Below are positions 9,156-18,820 of a stretch of 64,000 bases of DNA, piece after piece. How positions within the stretch are numbered: position 1 is the first letter of the stretch; each line of letters starts with the position of its first letter. The stretch spans positions 124,001-188,000 of the forward strand of contig CAWGPM010000008.1 in assembly GCA_963824415.1 (NCBI GenBank). Direction: 5' to 3'. The position numbers were made by a program, and so were the translations under genes. This DNA is from JABDQA01 sp963824415. Its GTDB lineage: Bacteria > Desulfobacterota > Desulfobulbia > Desulfobulbales > Desulfocapsaceae. The notes under the pieces were generated by a model. It saw nothing but the letters and a program-made list of their open reading frames with translations. It did no database searches and was not told the origin of the DNA.

Positions 9156-9962
9156 TCAGGCGCGTCTGAGCCTTTTTTCCAGAAATGCCACGAAAAAAGA
9201 CAGAGTAACTGTAATCACCAGATAGAGAATGGCAACGGTAAACCATATCTCAAAGGTGAGAAAAGTCTCTGATATCAACGCTTGGGCCTGCATGGTCAGG
9301 TCGTAGATGGCGATGGTCGAGACCAGGGCGGAATCCTTGATCAGTGAGATGGCCTGAGAGGTCAGCGGGGGCAGAATGGTGCGGATCGCCTGGGGCAGGA
9401 TGATAAGTCGGAAGATCTGGTATTTTTTTAAGCCCAGGCTCGACGCGGCCTCGATCTGGCCCAGGTCGACCGAGAGAATACCGGATCTGAGGATCTCAGA
9501 GACATAGGCACCCTCGAACAGACTCAGGGCCAGGACCGCTGCCGGAAAGCGATCCAGGCCGAGCACCGGGCCCAGCACGAAATAGATAAAAAAGATCTGG
9601 ATAAGCAGCGGGGTGTTGCGGACCACCTCGAGATAACAGCGGGCGATAAATCTGCCCATGGCCAGGCCCGATAGGCGCAGAAGCGCGGTCAGCAGACCGA
9701 TGGCGAAGGCAAGCACCAGGCTGATCGCTGAAATTTTCAAGGTGATGCCCAGGCCATAGAGCAGGGGACCTGGCGCCAATCCCTGGTCGGTTGCCCGGAA
9801 GATGAACTGCGGTATCTGATACCATTGCCAGTTGTAGCCAAGGTTCTCCAGGCCCCGGGAGAACATGTAAGCGAGCAGCACCAGAAGAGTGATGAACTGC
9901 AGGAGATCGACCAGCGGAGAGCGCCACCACGGAATGGGGCTTGCTGTTTCGGGCTCTGTCAT
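9156..9962 (-). CDS. Polar amino-acid ABC transporter permease (first of pair)
   Basis: HisMQ-type inner-membrane permease, 268 aa. After an N-terminal hydrophobic helix and a long loop, the conserved core begins with LGITLKISAISLVLAFAIGL. It then shows the VVRNTPLLIQIFFIYF segment and the EAA-like loop EAASSLGLKKYQIFRLIILPQAIR. It closely parallels the second permease of the cluster, consistent with a heterodimeric channel. The upstream neighbour is the acyl-activating enzyme 18 nt away, so it is probably on that transcript. The binding-protein gene follows after 69 nt. Confidence 0.9.
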   Translation of the reverse strand: MTEPETASPIPWWRSPLVDLLQFITLLVLLAYMFSRGLENLGYNWQWYQIPQFIFRATDQGLAPGPLLYGLGITLKISAISLVLAFAIGLLTALLRLSGLAMGRFIARCYLEVVRNTPLLIQIFFIYFVLGPVLGLDRFPAAVLALSLFEGAYVSEILRSGILSVDLGQIEAASSLGLKKYQIFRLIILPQAIRTILPPLTSQAISLIKDSALVSTIAIYDLTMQAQALISETFLTFEIWFTVAILYLVITVTLSFFVAFLEKRLRRA

Positions 9963-9980
9963 GGCGCCAGTGGCGGCTAA

Positions 9981-11510
9981 TCAGCCGTTGCGTTCATCGG
10001 CATGCATCTGCCTGACCAGGTCAGTGATTTTGCGGAAATCGAGTTTGCCGCTGCCCATTTTAGGAAGGTCTTCGATGACCAGGAATTGTTTTGGCAGCGC
10101 AATTTTGGGAAGCTTTTCAGACATCTGCTTTAAAACCGGCTTCTTATCGATTTTGGCCGTGGTAACCGCGACGATCTTGGCGCCTTTGGTGGAATCGGGA
10201 ATTTCAACCACAGAGCAGTGCACATCTTCGGGCAGGATTTTTTCAAGTATCGATTCTATTTTCACCAGGGAGACCATCTCCCCGCCGATTTTGACGAAAC
10301 GCTTGATCCGCCCCACATGCCAGAGATAGCCGTCTTCATCGAGATTGCCCATGTCGCCGGTGTCGTACCAGCCATGGCGGATGTGCAGGGAGGTCTGCTC
10401 GAAGTCGTCGAAATAGCCCTTCATCACATTGTCGCCTTTAACCAGGATCCTGCCGTCTTCGCCGGGGCCGCATTCTTCACCGGTCTCATAATGCTCGATG
10501 CGCACGTCAACGCCGGGAATCGGCTTGCCGACACTGCCCGGACGATTCTGCCCGGGGATGTTGGACGATATGACCGGGGAACATTCCGTTGCACCGTATC
10601 CTTCATAGAGCGGCTGGCCATGCTTTTCCTGATAGGCCTCCCGCAGCGATCCCGGGCATTTGTCGGCGCCAACCAGAGCGATGCGCAGGGAGTCGAAGTC
10701 GCCTTTTTCCGATTTGCGCAGATATCCCCAGAAAAAGGCCGGGGTTCCCACCAGCAGGGTAGCCTTGTGGTCCCTGACGATCTCGCAGATTTTCCGGTAC
10801 TCGAGCGGGTTGGCGTAGGTCAGGATGCAGGCCCCGTGATAGATCGGTATCCAGAAGTTCACCGTAAGACCGAAGACGTGGAAATAGGGGAGTGAGGACA
10901 AAAAGATGTCTTCGGCGTTGAAGGCAAAGCACTCCGAGGCCGATCTGACGTTGGCCATGATGTTTTTGTGGGAGAGCTGGACTGCCTTGGGGTCTTTCTC
11001 ACTGCCGCTGGTAAACAGGATAACGGCGACATCATCTTCCTTGCCGCCGGATACGATGGATTTAATCATCGCGGTGGGCAGTTTGGAGATCAATGCGGCC
11101 CGGACTTTCTGCAGCGGGCTTAAAGACGCCATGATATCTTCAATGTAGATCATCCCCTCCACATAGGGGCATTCGATTTTCTCGAGCAGGGCCTTGGAGG
11201 TGATGATGGTGCGGAAATCACATTTTTTCTGGGCGTAGCGGGCATTGAGATCCGCACCGGTGGAGTAGTTGATCATCACCGGGATACGCCCGCTCATCAG
11301 GACGCCGATTTTTGCCAGGATGCAGCCGGCCGAGGTCGGCAGCATAATGCCGGTGAACCCCCGGTCATATTTCCTGAACACCGAGGCCAAAAGAATAGAG
11401 GCAATCAGGGCTCGGCTGTAGCTGATTTTTCGGTTGGTGGTGAAATCGTCTATGGCGAGTTTGTCGCCCGATCTCTTGGCGATCTCAATAAACTGGTGAT
11501 GAAGCAGCAC
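9981..11510 (-). CDS. AMP-forming acyl-CoA/acyl-ACP synthetase, Aas C-terminal-domain-like
   Basis: An ANL-superfamily acyl-activating enzyme (acyl-adenylate formation, then thioester). The P-loop-like AMP motif VILFTSGSEKDPKAVQLSH lies near residue 165-185. GYGATECSP is the adenine-binding motif, YDTGDMGNLDEDGYLWHVGR is the hinge region, and GSGKLDFRKI near the C-terminus carries the catalytic lysine. Segments such as FLSSLPYFHVFGLTVNFWIPIYHG resemble the acyl-ACP synthetase half of Aas, the enzyme that re-acylates lysophosphatidylethanolamine. No acyltransferase domain is fused here, and 509 aa fits a stand-alone synthetase. First gene of the minus-strand cluster with ABC components, MFS and GDPD. 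Fatty-acid substrate is inferred. Confidence 0.85.
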   Translation of the reverse strand: MLLHHQFIEIAKRSGDKLAIDDFTTNRKISYSRALIASILLASVFRKYDRGFTGIMLPTSAGCILAKIGVLMSGRIPVMINYSTGADLNARYAQKKCDFRTIITSKALLEKIECPYVEGMIYIEDIMASLSPLQKVRAALISKLPTAMIKSIVSGGKEDDVAVILFTSGSEKDPKAVQLSHKNIMANVRSASECFAFNAEDIFLSSLPYFHVFGLTVNFWIPIYHGACILTYANPLEYRKICEIVRDHKATLLVGTPAFFWGYLRKSEKGDFDSLRIALVGADKCPGSLREAYQEKHGQPLYEGYGATECSPVISSNIPGQNRPGSVGKPIPGVDVRIEHYETGEECGPGEDGRILVKGDNVMKGYFDDFEQTSLHIRHGWYDTGDMGNLDEDGYLWHVGRIKRFVKIGGEMVSLVKIESILEKILPEDVHCSVVEIPDSTKGAKIVAVTTAKIDKKPVLKQMSEKLPKIALPKQFLVIEDLPKMGSGKLDFRKITDLVRQMHADERNG

Positions 11511-11526
11511 CGTTTCCCCTCCCGAT

Positions 11527-13017
11527 TTACTTTTTCTTTTTCTTGGATGGTCCGCTCAGGTGCGCCGGCCCCTCCGCCTCGCTCAGAATTTTGTCTTCGA
11601 GCAGCTTGTATGACACATAATACTTGAAGATATTGCTGACATACTGCACCGTCTCCCGGCCGATGCGTTTGGCGGCGACCACCTCGACATTTCTGAACCA
11701 TATGTTGGGGTCGAGTCCCATCTGTTCGGCTTCCGTGCGCAGTTTGGCGACCCGCGCTGGGCCGGCGTTATAGGAGGCAAACGCGAACAGGGTCTTGTTC
11801 AACTCATCGAGACCCGGGTCATTGGCGAAATAGTTATCGACCATGAAGCGCAGATATTTGGCTGCCGGCATGGATGTTTTTATCAAGTTCGTGAATATCG
11901 GGGATGCCGACGTTTTTATCCTTGGCGGTGGACGGTAGAATCTGCATCACGCCGACTGCGCCGGCAGGACTTTTCAGGTTCTGGTCCAGCCGTGATTCCT
12001 GGTAGGCCAGCGCAGCCAGCATCAGATGATCGAACTGATATTGCTGCCCATATTTTTTAAAGAATTGAATGGTTAGTTTGAAGCGTTGCAGATCTTCCTT
12101 GTATACCGAATTGGTGATATAAGAGGCATCTTTGAGATACCGGTTCAAGATGGTATTGCCGAGCAGGGTACCCTGTTTATGATTACGGATGAATTCGTTG
12201 ACCACCTTGTCCAGTTGGGGGCTGTTCTTGCGCATGGCCCAGGCGATCTTTCCCTCGGTGCGCAGTTTGATGTCGGGATGCAGTTTTATCTGGTCGAAAA
12301 TCTGGGCCCAGAATTCCCCCTTGTGGTTGTCGATAACCATATAATCGAGCAGGCCGGCATTGACCATTTCCAGCAGGTCTTCATCTTCCAGATTGTCGTC
12401 GGCTTCGGCAATGATGACTTCCTTTTTCTTCAGCGAGCGCAGGGTTTCATTGAGCCGCACCAGACTCTCGTAATAACTGCTTGATTTTCTAACATGAATC
12501 TTCAATCCAGATAAATCGAAGATCGATTCGAAGCTTTGTTTATCGGCCCCCGAGACCAGGATCTCATCGACTCCCGAGGCGAGCGGATCAGAAAAAGCGA
12601 CGTCTCGAAGCCGCTCTTCGGTGATGGTCAGATTACCGACGGCCGATATCACCTTTGCCTTCGACAAGGTGCGGCAGCAGTTTGTCGCGCTCGGTGGGGA
12701 TCACCAGAACATGGAGCTTGAGGTTTTTGGTCTTCAGCTTTTCGTTCAGGAATGCTTCGAACTGCTGGATCAGCTCGTAGCTGGCGCCTTTGGGCTTGCG
12801 CACCGTCGAAGAAGAAAAAGGTCTTGGAATAGGGCATCAGCACCCTGATCAACCGCTTCTCGACCATCTGGTCGTAATCACCGGTAAACACTTTGTTGAT
12901 TATTCCGAGATCCATGGCCTCAGGCTCATTTTCAGTCTCGGTATTGCCAAAAACAAGGGCGGGTTCTAAAAACGCCAGCAAAGCGATCAGGCACAGAATT
13001 GGTTTCAGTATTTGCAT
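11527..13017 (-). pseudogene. mltF: Membrane-bound lytic murein transglycosylase F-like, three frameshifts
   Basis: Read across three single-base insertions, this encodes a complete MltF: signal peptide (residues 1-24), an SBP_bac_3-like domain, then an SLT domain with the catalytic Glu in ALAYQESRLDQNLKSPAGA and the VGVMQILPSTA and FASYNAGPARV motifs. Frame breaks lie near 12810 (after FFFDG), 12640 (before NLTITEERL) and 11873 (before KYLRFMVDNY). Removing one G or C at each point restores family sequence exactly. The stop is at 11527, after a lysine-rich tail. Sequence between breaks is well conserved, so either inactivation is very recent or these are assembly errors. As written no full-length protein can be made. 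Confidence 0.88.
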
Positions 13018-13079
13018 ATGTTATATGTCAGGTATAATTTTAAATTGGACCGCGTTAGGAAATCGTCAAATCAGAAGGC

Positions 13080-14318
13080 TCAATCAATTGAGCCCGCTGC
13101 CATCTCTTCTTTAACCTTAACGCCCAGTTCCGGGAATTTACCGGCCTGTGAGATCAGGTTGCCGCGACCGTGGCTGAGTTTGTTTATAGCCTTATCGTAG
13201 GTGTCTTTGCAATGATCGAGTTGGACACCTAGTTTCTCCATGTCGGCCATGAAGCCTCTCAGCTTATCGTACAACGAACCAGCCCGTTCGGCAATTTCCA
13301 CCGCATTTCTGCTCTGGCGTTCGTGCTGCCAGAAGTATTCGATCATGCGCAGGGTGGCCAGCAGCGTGATCGGCGTTACGATAAGCACTTTCTGACGATA
13401 CATCTCAAAAATCAGTTTCTCCTCCTGCTGAACTGCAGTGGCGAAGGCTCCTTCGATCGGGATAAACATCAGGATGAAGTCCAGCGTGCGCAAGCCTCTG
13501 AGGGAGCTGTAGTCTTTTCTGCTCAATGATTTCAGATGGCTGCGAATGGATTTGAGATGCTCGGCCATGGCCTGGCTGCGCTCATCCTCAAGCTCTGCCC
13601 CGACGAACCGGGACCAGGCGGTCAGGGAGACCTTGGAGTCGATGACGATATCTTTGTGATCCGGCAGATGGACAATAACATCGGGTTTGAACAACCGACT
13701 ATCGCCATCGCGCAGGCCGGTCTGGGTTTCATATTCGTATCCCTTGCGCAGCCCCGACTGCTCGAGAAGCCGCTCGAGTACGATTTCCCCCCAGGTTCCC
13801 TGGAGCTTGTTGTCTCCCGAGATGGCCCGGGCCAGGTGGGCCGCCTCCTCGGTTATCTGGTTGTTCAGTTTCTTGAGTTGCAGAAGCTCCTGTTTCAGCG
13901 AAGAGTGGTCCCGAGTTTCCTCCAGAAAAATAGTTTCCAGCCGTTCTCGAAAGGAGTGCAGCTGCTGCTGGTAGGGTTTGAGCAGGAAATCGATCTTTTC
14001 GCTGTTCTGGCGGCTGAAGATTCTGGTTTTTTCCTCGAAAATTTCCTGGGCCAGGTTCCTGAACTCGTGCCGCATTCGGCCGCCAGCCTGTTCCAATAGA
14101 GAAACCTTTTCGTCCTGATGCTGCTGCAGCAATGCACTGCGTTCCTGCAGGGCGGTGTGACGGGTGGCCAGATCAGCGTATTTTTTCTTCCATCTGCTGA
14201 GAACCCAGGCCATGATAAAAAAACTGACCAGGGCCCCAAGTCCGGCCCAGAGCAGCGGCAGGAGTTGGATATATGTGAATGAGTCTAGATAAGGCAGTAG
14301 CTTTTCCGGCACGTTCAT
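13080..14318 (-). CDS. rmuC: DNA recombination protein RmuC
   Basis: RmuC family, linked to limiting recombination between inverted repeats; possesses a nuclease-like core. Residues about 18-40 form one N-terminal membrane helix. Residues about 45-170 are a long coiled coil rich in Glu, Gln and Leu. The conserved core follows: LQGTWGEIVLERLLEQSGL, VDSKVSLTAWSRF-like IVIDSKVSLTAWSRF, LDFILMFIPIEGAF and the region VLIVTPITLLATLRMI. Length 412 aa is normal. No strong ribosome-binding site is visible before the ATG at 14318. It is flanked by the broken mltF gene downstream and the HIT gene upstream, all on the minus strand. Confidence 0.95.
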   Translation of the reverse strand: MNVPEKLLPYLDSFTYIQLLPLLWAGLGALVSFFIMAWVLSRWKKKYADLATRHTALQERSALLQQHQDEKVSLLEQAGGRMRHEFRNLAQEIFEEKTRIFSRQNSEKIDFLLKPYQQQLHSFRERLETIFLEETRDHSSLKQELLQLKKLNNQITEEAAHLARAISGDNKLQGTWGEIVLERLLEQSGLRKGYEYETQTGLRDGDSRLFKPDVIVHLPDHKDIVIDSKVSLTAWSRFVGAELEDERSQAMAEHLKSIRSHLKSLSRKDYSSLRGLRTLDFILMFIPIEGAFATAVQQEEKLIFEMYRQKVLIVTPITLLATLRMIEYFWQHERQSRNAVEIAERAGSLYDKLRGFMADMEKLGVQLDHCKDTYDKAINKLSHGRGNLISQAGKFPELGVKVKEEMAAGSID

Positions 14319-14388
14319 TCAGATGAATACAAAGTCCTCACGCTGGGGCCCGCTTGGGCTTATCGTCTATACAATGCGCTGGACAACA

Positions 14389-14730
14389 TCAACCCAGAGG
14401 GCCTCTCAACTGTCTGCCGCCAAGAATATGCATATGAACATGTAAAACCACCTGGCAGCCGTCCGGCCCGTTGTTGAATATCGCCCGGTAGCCGCCGTCA
14501 AGGCCTTCTTGAGCTGCCAGGTCGGCACCAATACGGACGATTTTACCGATGAGTTTTTCGTGATCTTCGTTCACTGCCGAAAAATCACTCAGGTGTTTTT
14601 TGGGAATAACCAGGAAATGGGTCGGCGCCTGGGGTGATATATCCCGGAAGGCGACGACATCTTCATCGTCGTAAATGATATCGGCTGGAATATCTCCGGC
14701 AACAATTTTGCAAAACAGACAATCGCTCAT
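14389..14730 (-). CDS. HIT family nucleotide-binding hydrolase (HinT/PKCI type)
   Basis: Small cytoplasmic nucleoside phosphoramidase/AMP-lysine hydrolase family. The 113-aa protein opens with CLFCKIVAGDIPADIIYDD and ends with the histidine triad HVHMHILGGRQL; the central His is the nucleophile. All segments expected of HinT are present, so it is full length. The start is the ATG at 14730, six nt after a strong AGGAGG. The ATG at 14736 directly abuts that Shine-Dalgarno sequence and cannot be used efficiently. It is transcribed away from the radical SAM gene. Confidence 0.93.
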   Translation of the reverse strand: MSDCLFCKIVAGDIPADIIYDDEDVVAFRDISPQAPTHFLVIPKKHLSDFSAVNEDHEKLIGKIVRIGADLAAQEGLDGGYRAIFNNGPDGCQVVLHVHMHILGGRQLRGPLG

Positions 14731-14926
14731 ACACATCCTCCTTTGCTGATTTCGGGCCCTGCCAATATTCTTACAATACCCGGCAGCGCTTGCAAAGCCC
14801 TAAATGGGTTATCTCCTTGAACATGTGCTCGCTTGCTGGTAGGCTACCCCGGCTATGATCTGATCGCGATGGCAGTCTGTTCTCCAGCCGGTATTTTGCT
14901 GAAAATTTCAGAGCCAAAACCTATCC

Positions 14927-16474
14927 TTGAGTAAACATCCCGTACCTTCAATAGTGCTGATTAACCCGCCTGTCGCGAAAATCTGTGAACCTCCGGCGGG
15001 GATCGCCCGCTTGGCCGGCAGCCTGCGCAGTCAGGGCATCAGGTGCCTGGCCGTGGATCTTAACCTCGAGGCTATGCTCGATCAGCTCGACTCTGTGCTC
15101 ACTGCCCATGATACCTGGACGAGCCGCGCGCTGAAGCATCGCGCCACGCACCTGGCCCAGCTCCGCAGTCCCGCGCTGTATCGCTCCCTGGCCAGATATC
15201 AACGAGCGGTCAGCGACCTCAGCCGCATCCTTGACGGCGCCGGACGTATTACCGGTAGCGAACTCAGTTTCGGTGACTTCAACGACCCCCGTTTCTCGCC
15301 CCTGTCGAGTGCGGATCTGCTGGAGTGCAGCCGCCATTTTAAAGGCAATCACTTTTATCCGTTCTTTCGCCCCCGCCTGGAGGCGCTGCTTGAGCGGGAG
15401 CGGCCTGATTATATAGGTATTTCCTTTTCCTATCTGAGTCAGGCCCTGGCCGGCTTTGCGATTCTTGGTTTTATCAGGCACCACTGCCCAGAGGTGCGCA
15501 CCATCGCCGGGGGCGGGCTGATAACTTCCTGGCTGCAAAGCCCTTCCTGGAACGAGCCCTTCGCTGAACTAATCGATCATTGCATCGGCGGCGCCGGCGA
15601 GACCGAACTGCTCAGACTGCTGGGCGGTAGAGCCCAGGCACCGCTGGGCAGCTTTGACTATGACGATTTCGAATTGAAACGCTATCTGGCCCCCGGGACC
15701 ATTCTGCCCTATGCGGCAAGTTCTGGCTGTTATTGGAAAAAATGCAGATTCTGCCCGGATTATGCCGAAGATCTGCCGTATCTGAAAAAGCCGGAGACCC
15801 AGGTGATTGAAGAGCTGCAGGCCTTGACTGCCCGCTATGACCCGGTCCTGGTCCACCTCTTGGACAACGCGGTCAGCCCGTCGCTGATGCGGGCCCTGAT
15901 TGACCAGCCGCTGCATGCTGCGTGGTATGGTTTTGCACGGTTCGAGAGACAACTCGAAGATCCGGACTTCTGCCTGGCCCTGAAGCGCTCCGGCTGCACG
16001 ATGCTCAAGCTTGGGCTGGAGTCCGGCTCACAGCAGGTGCTCGACAGGCTGAACAAGGGAATCGAGTTGGGCCGGGTGGCCCGCATACTTGCCAACCTGA
16101 GCCGCGCATCGATCGCGACCTATGTCTATCTGCTCTTCGGCACCCCTGAAGAAACTGAAACCGAGGCGTTGATGACGCTTGATTTCGTGAAAAAGCATCA
16201 CCGCGAGATCAGTTTTTTCAACCTGGCCATCTTCAATATGCCGCTCTGCAGTGCTGAGGCGGTAGGGGGAAGAGATCGATTCGATGGTGGGGATCTGTCG
16301 CTGTACTTTGATTTCAATCATCCGCAGGGTTGGGACCGCAAAGCGGTTCGCACTTTTTTGCAGAAGCGTTTCAGAAAAGAGCCAGTGGTCAGACAGATAG
16401 AGAGGAACAATCCGGGTGTGTTCGGTTCCAGCCACGCCCCGTTTTTTACACCCGGTTTCGGCTTAAAATGTTAA
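14927..16474 (+). CDS. B12-binding-type radical SAM protein
   Basis: N-terminal residues 1-200 resemble a cobalamin-binding-type Rossmann domain (SIVLINPPVAKICEPPAGIA, then RPDYIGISFSYLSQALAGF). The radical SAM core follows with the cluster motif GCYWKKCRFC, spacing C-x4-C-x2-C, which is seen in one subgroup of B12-type radical SAM enzymes instead of the usual C-x3-C-x2-C. A later LGLESGSQQVLDRLNKGI segment is a hallmark of the family. The DxHxxGxxQ signature of classical B12 sites is not seen, so cobalamin binding is uncertain. Start is a TTG with weak ribosome-binding signal. Its stop lies in a bidirectional terminator shared with clpA. Substrate unknown. Confidence 0.85.
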   Translation: MSKHPVPSIVLINPPVAKICEPPAGIARLAGSLRSQGIRCLAVDLNLEAMLDQLDSVLTAHDTWTSRALKHRATHLAQLRSPALYRSLARYQRAVSDLSRILDGAGRITGSELSFGDFNDPRFSPLSSADLLECSRHFKGNHFYPFFRPRLEALLERERPDYIGISFSYLSQALAGFAILGFIRHHCPEVRTIAGGGLITSWLQSPSWNEPFAELIDHCIGGAGETELLRLLGGRAQAPLGSFDYDDFELKRYLAPGTILPYAASSGCYWKKCRFCPDYAEDLPYLKKPETQVIEELQALTARYDPVLVHLLDNAVSPSLMRALIDQPLHAAWYGFARFERQLEDPDFCLALKRSGCTMLKLGLESGSQQVLDRLNKGIELGRVARILANLSRASIATYVYLLFGTPEETETEALMTLDFVKKHHREISFFNLAIFNMPLCSAEAVGGRDRFDGGDLSLYFDFNHPQGWDRKAVRTFLQKRFRKEPVVRQIERNNPGVFGSSHAPFFTPGFGLKC

Positions 16475-16507
16475 GCGTCCCTGAAGCCCAAGACTTCAGG
16501 GACGCTT
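16473..16507. terminator. Bidirectional terminator hairpin between radical SAM gene and clpA
   Basis: Perfect 14-bp stem, AAGCGTCCCTGAAG at 16473-16486 with its complement at 16494-16507, and a 7-nt loop. It begins within the TAA stop of the plus-strand gene and ends 22 nt before the clpA stop on the other strand. U tracts are weak on both sides, but strength and position between convergent genes support termination both ways. Confidence 0.8.
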
Positions 16508-16528
16508 ATTGTGCCGATATCATAGAGA

Positions 16529-18799
16529 TCAGGATGCGTAACTGAAAGTGAGCTTAGCACCACTCACGCCGACTTTGGCGACGCCGCCCCGCACCAGTTG
16601 GCCGAACAGGATTTCTTCAGAGAGTACGTCACCGATCTCTTTCATGATCAGTCGCCGCAGCGGGCGGGCGCCGAAATCAGGGTCGTAGCCCTCCTCGGCC
16701 AGCCAGATCCGGGCTGCATTGCTGAGTTCGATTTTCACTTTTTTCTCAGACAACTGCCCTTCGAGCTCGGTGATCAGTTTGTCGACCACCCGTTTCATCG
16801 AATCACTATCAAGCGGATCGAAGGTAACGATCGAGTCAAGCCGGTTGCGAAACTCGGGGGAGAACAGTTTTTCCACGGCCTTGTTGCTCTTACCCTTTTT
16901 GTCGCCGACGAAACCAATGGTGTTGGCGGCCAACTCCCGCGCTCCCGCATTGGTGGTCATGATGATGATCACATTTCTGAAGTCTGCCTTTCTGCCGCTG
17001 TTGTCGGTCAGGGTCGAGTGATCCATGACCTGGAGCAGAATCGAGTAGATATCCATATGGGCCTTTTCGATCTCGTCGAGCAGCAGGACACTGTAAGGGT
17101 GTTTGCGTATGGCCTCGGTCAGCAGGCCGCCCTGGTCGAAGCCGACATAGCCCGGAGGCGCACCGATGAGCCGGGCAACCGCATGTTTCTCCATGTATTC
17201 GCTCATGTCGAAGCGTTCGAAGTGCACCCCCAGTGTGGCCGAGAGCTGTCTGGCCACCTCGGTTTTGCCCACTCCGGTGGGCCCGGCAAACAGAAAACTG
17301 CCCATCGGTGATTCGGGATTTCCCAGGCCGGCCCGCGACCGTTTTACCGCCTGGACGATTGTTTTAAGGGCCTTATCCTGGCCGAAGATTACCGATTTCA
17401 TCGCAATTTCGAGCCCTTTGAGCGAATCGATATCAGATCCTTTTCTGGTGCGGGCCGGTATCCTGGCAATGGCTGAAACGACCCGCTCGACATCATTGAT
17501 CTTGACCACCGTGTGGTGCCGCCCCTCGAGCCTGAACAGTGATCCCACTTCATCCATCACATCAATGGCCTTATCCGGCAGGAAGCGTTCGTTTATGTAG
17601 CGGTCGGACAACTCTGCCATGGCCCGGATTGCCGCCTTGGAATAGCGGATCTGGTGATGCTCTTCGTAGCGGGGTTGCAGCCCTTTGAGGATGCGGCAGG
17701 TATCGGGCACGGACGGTTCCTCGATATCAATTTTCTGGAATCGCCTGGACAGGGCCCGGTCTTTCTCGATCTGGTTCTTGTATTCCTCATAGGTGGTGGA
17801 GCCTATGCACCGTAAAATGCCCGACTGCAGGGCCGGCTTGAGTAAATTGGAGGCATCCATCGAGCCGCCGCTGGTGGCGCCGGCGCCTACGATGGTGTGC
17901 ATCTCGTCGATGAACAGGATTGCATTATCCTTTTTCTCGATGGCCGACACCACGCTTTTGATCCTTTTCTCGAAGTCACCCCGATATTTGGTACCGGCCA
18001 CCAGGCTGCCCATGTCGAGCTGGTAGATCTCCACATCCCGGAGCAGTTCGGGGACCACATGTTTTTCCCCCGCTTCCCGGGCCAGTTTGTCCTCGTGAAT
18101 GCGCAGGGCCAGCCCTTCGGCCATGGCGGTCTTGCCCACTCCGGGTTCACCGACCAGCAGGGGGTTGTTTTTTTTACGGCGGCAGAGCACCTGCATCATC
18201 CGGTTGATCTCCTCATGGCGGCCGATGAGCGGGTCGATCTTGCCCTCTTCGGCGAGCCGGGCATAATTGACCGTGTAGTCACTCAAGGCTTTGTCTTCCT
18301 TGTCCTCTTTTGCTTCACTTCCGCTGCCCGCTTCGGATGGCGGGTGCGGCAGCGGTTCCTGCTGCAGTCCCTCGGGCAGTTCATGGGAGACCAGATCGAC
18401 CACCGCCATGCGGCCGACACCGATGGAGCTGAGAAAGTAGACCGCATGGGACTCGGTTTCAGAGAAGATGGCCACCAGGACATCGCCAGAGTCGACCTCT
18501 TTTTTGCCACAGCTCTGCACATGGGCAACCGCCCGCTGCAGGACCCGGTTGAAGGCAATAGTCTGGGTCGGGTCGGTTCCGGTGGCAACGGAGATGGTCG
18601 GGATTTCGCGGGACAGAAACGACTCGAGTCGGTCCTTCAGGGACTCTACCGATCCCCCGCACTCCCGGATGATATAGGTGGTCAATTCATCATGAAGAAG
18701 GCCGTAGAGCATATGCTCAACCGTGACGAATTCATGGTTGTGGTTTTTGGCTTCTTTGATTGCCTTGATCAGCGATGCTTCCAGTGTTTTGCTCAACAT
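16529..18799 (-). CDS. clpA: ATP-dependent Clp protease ATP-binding subunit ClpA
   Basis: AAA+ unfoldase that feeds substrates to ClpP. Residues 1-140 are the Clp N domain, which docks ClpS. The first AAA module has Walker A GEPGVGKTAM and Walker B ILFIDEMHT. The second has GPTGVGKTEVA and LLLDEIEKAH. The absence of a long coiled-coil middle domain separates it from ClpB. Length, about 756 aa, matches ClpA. I favour the ATG at 18799 (MLSKTLEASL aligns with E. coli MLNQELELSL); an in-frame GTG at 18808 is possible. It lies just downstream of clpS, the conserved gene order. No clpP is in the window. Confidence 0.96.
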   Translation of the reverse strand: MLSKTLEASLIKAIKEAKNHNHEFVTVEHMLYGLLHDELTTYIIRECGGSVESLKDRLESFLSREIPTISVATGTDPTQTIAFNRVLQRAVAHVQSCGKKEVDSGDVLVAIFSETESHAVYFLSSIGVGRMAVVDLVSHELPEGLQQEPLPHPPSEAGSGSEAKEDKEDKALSDYTVNYARLAEEGKIDPLIGRHEEINRMMQVLCRRKKNNPLLVGEPGVGKTAMAEGLALRIHEDKLAREAGEKHVVPELLRDVEIYQLDMGSLVAGTKYRGDFEKRIKSVVSAIEKKDNAILFIDEMHTIVGAGATSGGSMDASNLLKPALQSGILRCIGSTTYEEYKNQIEKDRALSRRFQKIDIEEPSVPDTCRILKGLQPRYEEHHQIRYSKAAIRAMAELSDRYINERFLPDKAIDVMDEVGSLFRLEGRHHTVVKINDVERVVSAIARIPARTRKGSDIDSLKGLEIAMKSVIFGQDKALKTIVQAVKRSRAGLGNPESPMGSFLFAGPTGVGKTEVARQLSATLGVHFERFDMSEYMEKHAVARLIGAPPGYVGFDQGGLLTEAIRKHPYSVLLLDEIEKAHMDIYSILLQVMDHSTLTDNSGRKADFRNVIIIMTTNAGARELAANTIGFVGDKKGKSNKAVEKLFSPEFRNRLDSIVTFDPLDSDSMKRVVDKLITELEGQLSEKKVKIELSNAARIWLAEEGYDPDFGARPLRRLIMKEIGDVLSEEILFGQLVRGGVAKVGVSGAKLTFSYAS

Positions 18800-18820
18800 A
18801 ATGCTCACGTGGTGTTGGTA

